Shown one piece after another: positions 16,543 through 25,401 of a stretch of DNA of 64,000 nucleotides. The notes beneath the pieces were generated by a model. The model did no database searches. It saw only the letters and a program-made list of their open reading frames with translations, and was not told the DNA's origin. The number at the start of each line of letters is the position of its first letter. The first letter of the stretch is position 1. Source of the DNA: Leptolinea sp. UBA5203 (GTDB taxonomy: Bacteria; Chloroflexota; Anaerolineae; Anaerolineales; Anaerolineaceae); assembly GCA_002412765.1 (NCBI GenBank), contig DHVR01000002.1:11125-75124 (forward strand). Reading direction: 5' to 3'. Made by a program: the position numbers and the translations under genes.

Positions 16543-18075
16543 ATGTCGAAATTAACCAAGATCACCTTTATGCTGGCTGCTTTTTTTGCTGTGGATAAAG
16601 CGCTGGCTATTTTCCGTCAAATTATTATTGGCAGACAATTTGGCCTGACCGGTGATTTGGATGTATTCAATGTTGCCAACAATGTTCCGGATTTGCTGTT
16701 TGCCTTAATTTCAGGCGGCGCTTTGGCGATGGCCTTTATACCGGTCTTATCTGATGTGATGACACAGGAAGGGCGTGCCACTGCCTGGGTGCTGTTTTCA
16801 CGAATTGCGAATCTGGCTTTTCTGCTTTCTGCAAGCGCAGCCATCCTGGTAGGAATATTTGCCCCGCAATTGATCCGTTCTGAACTCGGTATTGCCCCTG
16901 GTTTCAGTCTCGCGCAGCAAGCTCAAACAGTAGAATTCATGCGTTTAGATCTGATCGCTATGCTGATTTTTTCAATCAGCGGCCTGGTGATGGCCGGTCT
17001 GCAGGCGAATCAACATTTTCTTTTACCGGCCATGGCCCCCATCTTTTACAATCTGGGTCAAATTTTTGGCGCCACAATATTAGCCCCAACCCAGGGATAT
17101 CAGCTCGGTGGAATTACGTTCCCTGCTTTTGGACTGGGCATTCATGGTCTCGTTTATGGCGTCATTTTTGGTGCTATGCTCCATTTACTTATCCAGGTAC
17201 CTGGATTAATTAAGTTCAATTTTAAATGGACCTTTGGCTTGGGTTTACAGGACAGTGCGGTTAAAGAAGTCCTGCGCTTGATGGTGCCGCGCTTATTAAC
17301 CATGTTCTTTGTGCAATTAATTTTTCTGGTTCGAGATAATCTGGCTTCCCGCTTGGCAGAAGGGGCTGTAACCGCTTTATCATATGGGTATATGTTCCAG
17401 CAAGTCCCTGAAACCTTAATCGGCACGGCGATTGGCACAGCGCTATTGCCAACCCTTTCCGAGCAGATCTCCAAGCAGGATTATCAGGCTTTTCGTCAGA
17501 CGGTTAACCGAACTATCAATGTTCTGATTGCTCTGACCTTACCCATCGCGGCGATTGCTAGTTTTGCCCTGCGGCCTTTATTGGAGTTCGCCTTTAATTT
17601 TGATGCCGCCGGTACGGATTTAATGCTTTGGGTAACCCGAGGCTATTTTCTGGGTTTAACCGGCCATTGTTTGTTGGAAATGGCAGCCCGATCCTTTTAT
17701 GCACAGCACGAAGCCAGAAAACCTCTTTATGCCGCCATGATCAATATTGCTCTGTACATATCCCTGGGCAGTTTGTTCTATCGATGGTGGGGTGCTGCCG
17801 GAATTAGTTTAACGGATTCACTTGCCTTTACCGTTCAAGCACTGGTATTATTATTCTGGTTAAAACGTTATATTCGCTATCGATTGGACGTTGGCAAATC
17901 ATTGCTCAAAGCAGGATTTGCTGCTGCACTGAGCAGCGCCGCAATTATGATCGTCCTGCATGTTGGTCAGGGAATGATCTCACCGTTGGGCTTAGGGTTA
18001 ATCTCAGTCGCAGTGGGATTCATAATCGCCATACCGATCGTTTGGCAGGATGTAAAGTTAGCATTCCAATTGTAA
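16543..18075 (+). CDS. murJ: Lipid II flippase MurJ/MviN
   Basis: A 510-residue polytopic protein of the MOP superfamily with about 14 helices that flips lipid II across the cytoplasmic membrane. Marks: KLTKITFML at the start, GRQFGLTGDLDVFNVANNVPDLL, GALAMAFIPVL, and the later QVPETLIGTAIGTALLPTLS. I chose the ATG at 16543, four bases after the upstream stop, as it gives the usual MSKLTK-type N terminus; starts at 16519 or 16522 would overlap the ZIP gene. The ribosome site is weak, so re-initiation from the ZIP gene is likely. Confidence 0.93.
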   Translation: MSKLTKITFMLAAFFAVDKALAIFRQIIIGRQFGLTGDLDVFNVANNVPDLLFALISGGALAMAFIPVLSDVMTQEGRATAWVLFSRIANLAFLLSASAAILVGIFAPQLIRSELGIAPGFSLAQQAQTVEFMRLDLIAMLIFSISGLVMAGLQANQHFLLPAMAPIFYNLGQIFGATILAPTQGYQLGGITFPAFGLGIHGLVYGVIFGAMLHLLIQVPGLIKFNFKWTFGLGLQDSAVKEVLRLMVPRLLTMFFVQLIFLVRDNLASRLAEGAVTALSYGYMFQQVPETLIGTAIGTALLPTLSEQISKQDYQAFRQTVNRTINVLIALTLPIAAIASFALRPLLEFAFNFDAAGTDLMLWVTRGYFLGLTGHCLLEMAARSFYAQHEARKPLYAAMINIALYISLGSLFYRWWGAAGISLTDSLAFTVQALVLLFWLKRYIRYRLDVGKSLLKAGFAAALSSAAIMIVLHVGQGMISPLGLGLISVAVGFIIAIPIVWQDVKLAFQL

Positions 18076-18089
18076 ATGGAAGATGGAAA

Positions 18090-19181
18090 ATGATGGAAAC
18101 AAATCCTTTAGATGAAACAAAACCGGTGGCAGTACCGCCGCAAACCAAGAAAAAAGATAAAAAAGACAAAACCCCTCGAGGAAGGTGGATTCTCCTTGGC
18201 ATCTTGATTATTCTGATTTTTATCGGAGTGGGTGTTGGGCTGGGGATTCGTCAGGGCGTGAATTTGCGTATCACGCAATATTCTAAAGAAGTGATCAGTG
18301 CGGCTACCACCCAATTTAAACTGGGTGAAATTGATCTCGCAGCCGGTCGTCTGGAGTCTGCGACTAAAAGATTCAACTATGTCGCGGATATTGACCCTCA
18401 ATTTCCTGGGTTAATGGATAAATTGACTCAGGTGGAAGTTGCCAAAGCCATGCTGGCCACTCCGACCATTTCTGTTACTTCTACGCCAACATTGGCACCC
18501 ACACCGGATACACAGAGCCAGGAACAACGCCTTGCTCAGGCCAAAGAGTATTTAAAGGGCGGTAATTGGCAAGCTACCCTGGATACCCTGAATGCCCTGC
18601 GCAAAGCGGATTTAAATTATCACTCGGTGGATGTCGATGGCATGTATTATCTTGCCTATCGGAATCGTGGAGTCGATAAAATTCTGTTGGAGGGCAAGCT
18701 GGAAGGCGGTATATACGATTTATCATTGGCGGAACAATACGGCCCCATTGATAAAGAGGCCGAAGGATACCGTCAGGTTGCCAAAGTTTACTTAACCGCA
18801 TCTGCTTTTTGGAAAGTGGATTGGCCAAAAGCCGCCCAATACTTTTCACAGGCCTATGCCAGTATGCCGAATATGCGGGATGGCTCCAATTGGACGGCCA
18901 TGGAACGCTATCGAATGTCGGCCATAGGATATGGCGACCAATTGATGACTGAGTTGAAATATTGCGAAGGCGCCGAGCAATACGCCATTGCGGCCACCCT
19001 GGGCGGCGATGCTAATTTTACAGCAACGTTAACTGCGGCTCAGCTTTTGTGCTCCCCTTCCACTGCAACCCCCGCACCTGTTGCTACTTTAGAAGCCTCA
19101 CTAACCCCAACAGTTGGTCCCGAGCCATCAGTTGTTGTTCCAACAGTAGAGACTACCGATGATACTTCAGAAACTTCATAA
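18090..19181 (+). CDS. Membrane-anchored protein with TPR-like middle and Thr/Pro tails
   Basis: A 363-residue protein of unknown function. A charged N terminus (KKKDKKDK) precedes one membrane helix (about residues 33-53). The exported part has a helical TPR-like segment (about 60-125), a Thr/Pro-rich linker, a second helical segment (about 150-320) with paired aromatic/alanine spacing, and a Thr/Val/Pro-rich tail. The start at 18090 (ATGATG) has GGAAGATGG upstream; the frame extends back into murJ without a good site. It lies 14 bases after murJ, so a role near the cell envelope is plausible but inferred from position only. Confidence 0.7.
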   Translation: MMETNPLDETKPVAVPPQTKKKDKKDKTPRGRWILLGILIILIFIGVGVGLGIRQGVNLRITQYSKEVISAATTQFKLGEIDLAAGRLESATKRFNYVADIDPQFPGLMDKLTQVEVAKAMLATPTISVTSTPTLAPTPDTQSQEQRLAQAKEYLKGGNWQATLDTLNALRKADLNYHSVDVDGMYYLAYRNRGVDKILLEGKLEGGIYDLSLAEQYGPIDKEAEGYRQVAKVYLTASAFWKVDWPKAAQYFSQAYASMPNMRDGSNWTAMERYRMSAIGYGDQLMTELKYCEGAEQYAIAATLGGDANFTATLTAAQLLCSPSTATPAPVATLEASLTPTVGPEPSVVVPTVETTDDTSETS

Positions 19182-19235
19182 ATAGCACAACAAATCGGTA
19201 AGTCATTCAAGAAAAGAAATATGGGTTTGTAAAAG

Positions 19236-19262
19236 TAAGGGCGACCGGCAGGTCGCCTTTGT
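19236..19262. repeat. Degenerate GGCGACC palindrome, terminator position
   Basis: GGCGACC (19240-19246) and GGTCGCC (19251-19257) around GGCA, followed by TTTG. It resembles the perfect palindrome at 62741-62768 with decayed ends. It lies 55 bases after the hypothetical gene stop and can act as its terminator. Confidence 0.65.
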
Positions 19263-19375
19263 TTATGCATATATTAATTTTATCTAGCCGTTTATAAACA
19301 TGAGGGGATAGGAAATGTTGGACATTAAACTGTTGAAAGAATGAAATATTAACTGGAATTCGACCAAAAAATATC

Positions 19376-19435
19376 GGAGTCTGTGTAAACTGTAGAGGCA
19401 ATTCATGAATTGCCCCTACAGTTTACACAGACTCC
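19376..19435. repeat. 60-bp palindrome, copy A of an interspersed family
   Basis: Two 30-base arms meeting at AATTCA|TGAATT pair at 29 of 30 positions. The inner core (GTAG-GGCAATTCATGAATTGCC-CTAC) is shared with copies at 41043-41100 and 46202-46255, and the outer arms are related too. It lies between two convergent genes. Confidence 0.9.
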
Positions 19436-19456
19436 TGATTAATTAAATAGCTAAGA

Positions 19457-20776
19457 CTAAATAATTGCTGGAACACCAATCAGGTCATGCATCATGGCAG
19501 TGGTAATTTTTACGGAAACCAACTCATTGAGGGGCACATCCCCGTTGATGAATACCAGACCGTCAATTTCAGGGGCATCCCGATAGGAACGTCCCACGAT
19601 CATGCCTTCCTGAGTGCCTTCCGTGAGAACCTGCAATGTTTTCCCAACAAATTTCTTATTTATGGATAAAGATATCTTTCCCTGTGTTTTCATCAAGGCT
19701 TCCAGTCGCTTTTGTTTTACATCCATAAGAATAGGATCGCCCAGTTTTTCACTGGGCGTACCTTTTTCAAACCAGTAAGGGAATACCCCTACCCGGTCAA
19801 AGCGCATGGTTTTTACAAAATCCAAGAGAAAATCAAACTCTTTTTCCGTTTCCCCAGGAAAACCAGTGATAAAGGTGGTTCGGATGGCCACATCCGGCAT
19901 GGCAGAGCGTAGTTTTTCAAAGGTTCTTGTAATCCACTCGATATCGGAGGGACGGTTCATTTTTTTGAGAATGTCCGGGTGGGCGTGCTGCAAGGGGATA
20001 TCAATGTAATGCAGGATTTGCTGATTCTGCGCCATGAGTTCAATCAATTGGTCGGAGATCTGGCCTGGGAAAAGATAGAGCAGTCGAATCCACGGGATGG
20101 CAGGGATCTCCTTCACCATGTATTTCAACAGGCTTTCCAAACCATTTTTGACACCCAAATCCAAGGCATAATCGGTGATATCCTGTGCGATCAGGATGAT
20201 TTCTTTCATGCCAATTTGTTCGAGTTTTTTTGCGTCCGATAATACACTTTCCATGGGGCGGCTGACTGTGCTGCCTTTAATCAGGGGAATGGAGCAATAG
20301 GCACATTTTCTGCGGCAGCCATCGGCAATTTTGAGATAGGCGGAATTTCCCAGGATGGAAGCCCGCAAGATATCCGGTTCATCGCCGAAGCTCTCCCCTG
20401 AGGGGTAATAGATGGGGGAGAGTTTATAGTTTTGTCTAACCTGATTAACGAAGGGGATGATATCCATCCAGCGTTTGGAGCCGATGATACCGTCCACACC
20501 GGGAACTTCCGTCAGGATGGCTTGCTGCACTCGTTCGGACAAACATCCAGCGGCAACCAGAACTTGATTTTCCGTTTTTAGTTCGGCCAATTCTGCTAAA
20601 TATTCATAGGATTCATCTCTGGCCGGTTTAATAAAACCACAAGTATTGACCAGCATTAAATCCGCCTGCTGGGGTGTTTGTGTGGCTGTCCAGCCATCGC
20701 GGTTTAATAAGCGTGCGATAGATTCAGAATCGACCGAATTTTTAGCGCATCCGAGGGAGACGAGATAGTATTTCAT
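19457..20776 (-). CDS. rimO: Ribosomal protein S12 methylthiotransferase
   Basis: A 439-residue radical SAM enzyme that adds a methylthio group to an Asp of ribosomal protein S12. The N-terminal UPF0004 domain binds the auxiliary cluster with three Cys (SLGCAKNSVDSE, VNTCGFI, AAGCLSER); the radical SAM domain has CRRKCAYC near residue 150; the C-terminal TRAM domain runs from about 370. The CAKNSVDSE stretch separates RimO from MiaB. It follows the RodZ-like gene with a 10-base gap, an arrangement common in other phyla. Confidence 0.95.
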   Translation of the reverse strand: MKYYLVSLGCAKNSVDSESIARLLNRDGWTATQTPQQADLMLVNTCGFIKPARDESYEYLAELAELKTENQVLVAAGCLSERVQQAILTEVPGVDGIIGSKRWMDIIPFVNQVRQNYKLSPIYYPSGESFGDEPDILRASILGNSAYLKIADGCRRKCAYCSIPLIKGSTVSRPMESVLSDAKKLEQIGMKEIILIAQDITDYALDLGVKNGLESLLKYMVKEIPAIPWIRLLYLFPGQISDQLIELMAQNQQILHYIDIPLQHAHPDILKKMNRPSDIEWITRTFEKLRSAMPDVAIRTTFITGFPGETEKEFDFLLDFVKTMRFDRVGVFPYWFEKGTPSEKLGDPILMDVKQKRLEALMKTQGKISLSINKKFVGKTLQVLTEGTQEGMIVGRSYRDAPEIDGLVFINGDVPLNELVSVKITTAMMHDLIGVPAII

Positions 20777-20786
20777 ATAAGTACCT

Positions 20787-22115
20787 TTAAGGAATGAACG
20801 GGGTCACTGTAGCCGTAGGAACCATTTCAGTGGGAGTTAGGGTAATTGAAGGCTGAACAGTCCCTGTGGGGGTGGGTGAATAGAGCGGTGTCGGGGTAAT
20901 TACACCTTCAGAGGTAAATATGAATTCACCCAATTCGCCATTATTTCCAAGATTTCCCAGGTATTGATTGTTGTACAAAATTTGAATGGCCGCAGCATTT
21001 GCAGTAAAAACGATGAGTTTATTTTCGGCAGAATAGTTATATGGGTTGCCGGGAATTACGCGGCCCTCAAACATGACATTGCCATCCGCAGTGATTTTCA
21101 CCCAGGTTCTTGATTTAACGGTCACGTTGACCTGGATAGGCGCATTGGTTGTGGGTTCGACGACTTCGCCGTTGGATGGTACCGGGTTTTCAACGGGATT
21201 ATCCACTGGCTGTTGAGTTGGTGCAAGGGTTTCGGTGAGCGTGGGGCTTGGGCTGCTTGTGAGTTGTGAAACGATATTGCGGTCAATGCCCAATTTTTCC
21301 CAATCCGCTTCCTGTTTCAGAGAGAGTACATAAGAGGAACCCCAAATGATGGCAACCAACAGAACCAGGATTACTGTGCCAACTACCAAAAAATCAGGTG
21401 TCAGGATGCCGGTGAGGAAATTGTTTTTCTTAAATTGGACGGACGGCCCTTTTTTTAACGGGTTATTATCCAATGCGATTTGTTCAAGTCGTTTTTTTCG
21501 CAAGCCATCGGCATATTCCTGTAGTATTTCTTGTTGGTCAAGCTCCAGGAATTCCGCGTAAATCTTAAGCATACCTCTGGCCTGAACAGGGGATGGAATT
21601 TGATCAAAGGCCCCTTTTTCCAGAAAACTCAGGTTATGGTCTTTTATATGGGTAAAATCTTCCGCTTCGGTTAAATTCAAGCCAATTTGAATACGACGGC
21701 TGGCTAATTTTTTTCCGAGGAGAGCAAATCTTTCTGTGGAGGTTAATATGGAATCATCGTCCCGAAGGATTTCACGGGTATCTTGGGTAGGTTCATCGCT
21801 CGGGGTTGTCGGCGATTCCTCTACGATGGGTTCAATGTGCTCTGAGTGTGGTTCTGGTTCAGATATTTCATCTGAAATGATGAAATTGGTATCCCAGGCA
21901 TCTAGATATGCTGGATCCAGTTGATAGAAAGCAAGCAGATTTCGTAAATATCCTTTTGCTTGAACTGTGGACGGCAAAAGTTCTCTTTCGTTATTTTCTA
22001 ACGCAATAATAAAGCGCTCCGCAATCCGTGTTTTAAGCGAAACTTCCTTAACGGAGTAATTATTTTCGATTCGAATGGATTTTAGAAGTTCACCAAGATT
22101 TTTTTGTTTTTTCAT
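20787..22115 (-). CDS. RodZ-like transmembrane protein with two HTH domains
   Basis: A 442-residue cell-shape type protein. Residues about 8-72 form a RodZ-type helix-turn-helix (LGELLKSIRIENNYSVKEVS onward), and a second related domain follows at about 130-200 (LASRRIQIGLNLTEAEDFT). A membrane helix lies at about 235-258, then a Thr/Pro linker, a beta-rich DUF4115-like extracytoplasmic domain (about 310-405) and another Thr/Pro tail. RodZ normally has one such domain and binds MreB with it. The gene is upstream of rimO, as rodZ often is. Confidence 0.85.
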   Translation of the reverse strand: MKKQKNLGELLKSIRIENNYSVKEVSLKTRIAERFIIALENNERELLPSTVQAKGYLRNLLAFYQLDPAYLDAWDTNFIISDEISEPEPHSEHIEPIVEESPTTPSDEPTQDTREILRDDDSILTSTERFALLGKKLASRRIQIGLNLTEAEDFTHIKDHNLSFLEKGAFDQIPSPVQARGMLKIYAEFLELDQQEILQEYADGLRKKRLEQIALDNNPLKKGPSVQFKKNNFLTGILTPDFLVVGTVILVLLVAIIWGSSYVLSLKQEADWEKLGIDRNIVSQLTSSPSPTLTETLAPTQQPVDNPVENPVPSNGEVVEPTTNAPIQVNVTVKSRTWVKITADGNVMFEGRVIPGNPYNYSAENKLIVFTANAAAIQILYNNQYLGNLGNNGELGEFIFTSEGVITPTPLYSPTPTGTVQPSITLTPTEMVPTATVTPFIP

Positions 22116-22198
22116 GAGGGGTATGAGGGAATAACAGTACCGGCCAAACTGCTGGTGAGCCTTTTGGCCGGTAGATCGTTATACGAGAATGGGTTGGA

Positions 22199-22738
22199 TC
22201 AGGCTTCGGTCTCTACTTCAGGTTCAACTTCGGCGGTGATTTCAGGTTTTGCCTTTTCAACTGGCTTTACCTCTTCCCCAGCGAAGGGATTTTCACCCTC
22301 GCGGTGAACCACAATGGTGACGGTAGGAACCATGTCAATGGTCAGACGAATCCGGGCGGTATGTTCACCTAAAATACGGATGGGACCAATTTCGATCTGG
22401 TGGCGGTCAAGATTGACACCGAATTTGCTGTTAAGTTCGTCACAAATCATTTGAGTCGTAACGGAACCATACAGTTTACCGGTTTCACCGGCTTTACGGC
22501 CGAATGCGATTTTCACATCCTTTAATCTTTCCGCAATTTCACTCATCTCAGCGTTGAGTAAACTTCTGGATTCGTTGGCAACTTTGCGGATATGATCAGC
22601 CTGTTTTACGGCACCGGGGGTGGCTAATAAAGCCATGCTATTGGGAATCAAATAATTGCGACCATATCCATCAGCAACTTTTTTGATATCGCCGGCACGT
22701 CCCAGCTTGTATACGTCTTTTAATAAGAGTACTTTCAT
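22199..22738 (-). CDS. rplI: 50S ribosomal protein L9
   Basis: A 179-residue large-subunit protein. The N-terminal RNA-binding domain with MKVLLLKDVYKLGRAGDIKKV and GYGRNYLIP, the long connecting helix and the C-terminal domain with GKLYGSVT are all present. L9 is usually about 150 residues; this one has an extra acidic tail of about 30 residues rich in Glu, Val, Pro and Lys. A ribosome site AAAGGG precedes the ATG. Here it is separate from rpsF, ssb and rpsR. Confidence 0.96.
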   Translation of the reverse strand: MKVLLLKDVYKLGRAGDIKKVADGYGRNYLIPNSMALLATPGAVKQADHIRKVANESRSLLNAEMSEIAERLKDVKIAFGRKAGETGKLYGSVTTQMICDELNSKFGVNLDRHQIEIGPIRILGEHTARIRLTIDMVPTVTIVVHREGENPFAGEEVKPVEKAKPEITAEVEPEVETEA

Positions 22739-23085
22739 GAGTCAAGCCCTTTTAAGAATAGATTTTTCAGCGAAGGGTACAACGCTGTAATCGTATCATT
22801 TTACCAAAAGTTGGTACCCCCGTCAACAATCCTGGTGCAGTGTGTCAAATAAGAGGGGCTGTTACGTAGACAGCCTGTTATATTTGCTCAATAAACTCAT
22901 TAAAGACCTTATGGGATTGTGCAAGGAGTATCTTTTAAACGTAATGAATTTATTCAAGTATAAATTGTAATCCTCATATTAATAGGAGATTAAGAAGAAA
23001 ATCCGGGAAGTAAGGATGATCTTTTACTGCGGAATCGCCTGGCATTGTGTATACTGGTAGATATCCTGGAAAGCAGAGGTAGGCT
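22739..23085. other. Divergent intergenic region between rplI and the mutase
   Basis: 347 bases without a gene. A short palindrome (22857-22875) pairs GGCTGT with its complement around ACGTA and resembles the outer arms of the long palindromes elsewhere. A TATACT at 23050-23055 could be the -10 of the mutase gene, but its -35 is poor. I looked for a cobalamin riboswitch and saw none. Confidence 0.5.
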
Positions 23086-24735
23086 ATGACACTATTTGAC
23101 AAACATGAGGATTGGGAAAAGAAGGTACTCAAACCGGTGATTGATCGTTTTCCGGAAAGAGTACAGGATACGAAAACATCATCGGGTATCCCTGTGACAA
23201 GATTTTCCATTCCGGGAGAATTTGATTATCTCGAGCAATTGGGCTTTCCTGGGGAATATCCGTTTACTCGCGGGATTCAACCAACCATGTACCGTGGAAA
23301 GTTTTGGACCATGCGTCAATACGCGGGCTATGCCACAGCCGAAGAGAGCAATGCGCGGTACCGTTATTTGTTAGCTCAAGGTCAAACTGGTTTATCGGTT
23401 GCGTTTGATTTACCCACCCAGATTGGGTATGATGCCGATGATCCAATTGCCATGGGGGAAGTTGGCAAGGTGGGCGTATCCATCTCCTCCTTGCGCGCCA
23501 TGGAAACCCTTTTCCAGGAGATCCCATTGGACAAGGTTTCCACCAGTATGACGATCAATGCTCCGGCTGCGATTTTACTGGCAATGTATATTGCCGTTGG
23601 GAAAAAACAGGGTGTCTCCGAAAAACAGTTACGGGGCACCATCCAAAATGATATTCTAAAAGAGTATGTTGCCCGCGGCACCTATATTTTCCCACCCAAG
23701 CCGTCCATGCGCCTGATTACGGATGTGTTTCAGTACAGCTATCATAATATCCCCAACTGGAATACGATCAGCATTTCAGGGTATCATATCCGCGAAGCTG
23801 GCTCCACGGCTGTTCAAGAGGTTGCTTTTACACTATCCAATGCCATAGCCTATGTGGATGCTGCCATAACCGCCGGGCTGGAAGTGGATGAGTTCGCTTC
23901 ACAGCTTTCGTTCTTTTTTAATGCCCATAATAATTTCTTTGAAGAAGTTGCCAAGTTCCGAGCCGCGCGTAGAATGTGGGCACGCATCATGCGAAATCGA
24001 TTCCACAGCAAGTTGGATAAATCCCAAATGCTGCGTTTTCATACTCAAACGGCAGGTTCCACCCTGACAGCCCAGCAGCCTGAGAACAATGTGGTTCGGG
24101 TGACCATGCAAGCTTTAGCTGCGATTTTAGGCGGGACTCAATCCCTGCATACCAACAGTATGGATGAAGCCCTCTGGCTGCCCACCGAGAAATCCGTGCG
24201 GGTGGCTTTGCGAACGCAGCAAATTATTGCCAATGAGTCCGGTGTGGCAGATACCATTGATCCGCTGGCTGGTTCCTATTTCCTGGAACAATTGACTGAT
24301 CAGATCGAAGCCAAGGCCATGGCTTATATTGAAAAAATCGATTCTCTGGGCGGGTCATTGGCTGCCATTGAACAAGGTTATATGCAGCGTGAGATTCAGG
24401 CTGCGGCTTATGCCTATCAAAAAGACATTGAGAAGGGTGCGGAAATTGTGGTGGGGGTAAACAAATTTAATGTAGAAGAAACCCTGGATATGGAAGCCTT
24501 GAAAGTGAACCCGGAAGTTGAAAGTTCACAAATCCTGCAGCTCCAACAGATTCGTGAAAATCGCGACCCGGTAAAGGTAAATGAATTACAGGAAACTCTG
24601 GTCCGATATGCAAAGGGAAGTGAGAATTTGCTGCCCTTGTTTATTGAATGTGTTGAAAATGATATGACGCTGGGTGAAATTTGTGGTGTCTTGCGGGAAG
24701 TATGGGGCGAATACCATTCTGCATCCTGGGTTTGA
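23086..24735 (+). CDS. Methylmalonyl-CoA mutase, catalytic (N-terminal) subunit
   Basis: A 549-residue subunit with the TIM-barrel substrate domain of acyl-CoA mutases: FTRGIQPTMYRGKFWTMRQYAG near the start, LSVAFDLPTQIGYD near 105, SISGYHIREAGSTAVQE near 230, and the late QTAGSTLTAQQP and QSLHTNSMDEAL. It interconverts methylmalonyl-CoA and succinyl-CoA with adenosylcobalamin. The B12-binding domain (DxHxxG) is absent, as in two-gene systems where a separate small subunit carries it; none is in the window. The epimerase gene follows by 19 bases, so propionyl-CoA metabolism is the likely role. An isobutyryl- or ethylmalonyl-CoA mutase is less likely. Confidence 0.9.
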   Translation: MTLFDKHEDWEKKVLKPVIDRFPERVQDTKTSSGIPVTRFSIPGEFDYLEQLGFPGEYPFTRGIQPTMYRGKFWTMRQYAGYATAEESNARYRYLLAQGQTGLSVAFDLPTQIGYDADDPIAMGEVGKVGVSISSLRAMETLFQEIPLDKVSTSMTINAPAAILLAMYIAVGKKQGVSEKQLRGTIQNDILKEYVARGTYIFPPKPSMRLITDVFQYSYHNIPNWNTISISGYHIREAGSTAVQEVAFTLSNAIAYVDAAITAGLEVDEFASQLSFFFNAHNNFFEEVAKFRAARRMWARIMRNRFHSKLDKSQMLRFHTQTAGSTLTAQQPENNVVRVTMQALAAILGGTQSLHTNSMDEALWLPTEKSVRVALRTQQIIANESGVADTIDPLAGSYFLEQLTDQIEAKAMAYIEKIDSLGGSLAAIEQGYMQREIQAAAYAYQKDIEKGAEIVVGVNKFNVEETLDMEALKVNPEVESSQILQLQQIRENRDPVKVNELQETLVRYAKGSENLLPLFIECVENDMTLGEICGVLREVWGEYHSASWV

Positions 24736-24754
24736 GAGGAGTAAGTAAACGACT

Positions 24755-25159
24755 ATGGCAAAAATAATTAAAGTTAATCATATTGCAATTGCAATACCGG
24801 AGATTGAAGGTGCTTTGAATTTTTGGCAGGGAGCCCTCGGATTGAAGTTGGATCATATTGAAGATGTGCCCAGTCAAAAAGCGCAAGTTGGATTCCTGCC
24901 TGTTGGCGAGAGTGAAATCGAATTGGTTAAACCCACAGAATCCGATACGGGAGTGGCACGTTTTTTGGAGAAGAAGGGCGCGGGTTTACACCATATCTGT
25001 TTTGAAGTGGACGATCTGGAGGAGATGATCCTTCAACTGAAAGAGAAAGGGGTGCAGATGATAGATGATGTCCCCAAGGTGTTGGAAGGGCGTAAACTGG
25101 CCTTTATTCATCCAAAATCCTCCACTGGAGTTTTGGTTGAGTTGTATCAGAACCTGTAA
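24755..25159 (+). CDS. mce: Methylmalonyl-CoA epimerase
   Basis: A 134-residue VOC-fold enzyme converting (S)- to (R)-methylmalonyl-CoA. Seen: VNHIAIAIPEIEGAL at the N terminus with a metal-binding His, HHICFEVDDLEEM in the middle, and the terminal metal Glu in VLVELYQ. Length and motifs match the family. It is in the same operon as the mutase subunit, which supplies its product's next step. Confidence 0.93.
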   Translation: MAKIIKVNHIAIAIPEIEGALNFWQGALGLKLDHIEDVPSQKAQVGFLPVGESEIELVKPTESDTGVARFLEKKGAGLHHICFEVDDLEEMILQLKEKGVQMIDDVPKVLEGRKLAFIHPKSSTGVLVELYQNL

Positions 25160-25188
25160 ATTTCTAATTAAATTCACGGAAATATTCA

Positions 25189-25220
25189 ATGCATCCGGCT
25201 GACGGGTGCATTTATTTTTA
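25189..25220 (+). terminator. Terminator of the mutase/epimerase operon
   Basis: Stem TGCATCCG/CGGGTGCA (25190-25197 with 25203-25210, one G-U pair), short loop, then TTTATTTTTA. Confidence 0.8.
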
Positions 25221-25320
25221 ACTTAATTTAAATGCCTTTTACTGGACAATGGATTACCTTTCAGGTAAGATTGTTTAATGTTCTTTAAGAAATGAAATTG
25301 TTTATGGCATGAATTTTATT

Positions 25321-25349
25321 TTGATTATTTACTCATAAGACCATAAGAT
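25321..25349 (+). promoter_or_regulatory. Probable promoter of the atp operon
   Basis: TTGATT (25321-25326), 17-bp spacer, TAAGAT (25344-25349), in an AT-rich stretch 53 bases before the atpA ATG. Confidence 0.55.
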
Positions 25350-25401
25350 ATCCCGAATTGTTTATCCATAATTAGGCTCTCGATGGCGGCCTGGAGGTTC
25401 A

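Noticed and set aside
22739..23085. Cobalamin riboswitch before the mutase gene
   Set aside because: No conserved B12-box or expected paired elements could be found by eye.
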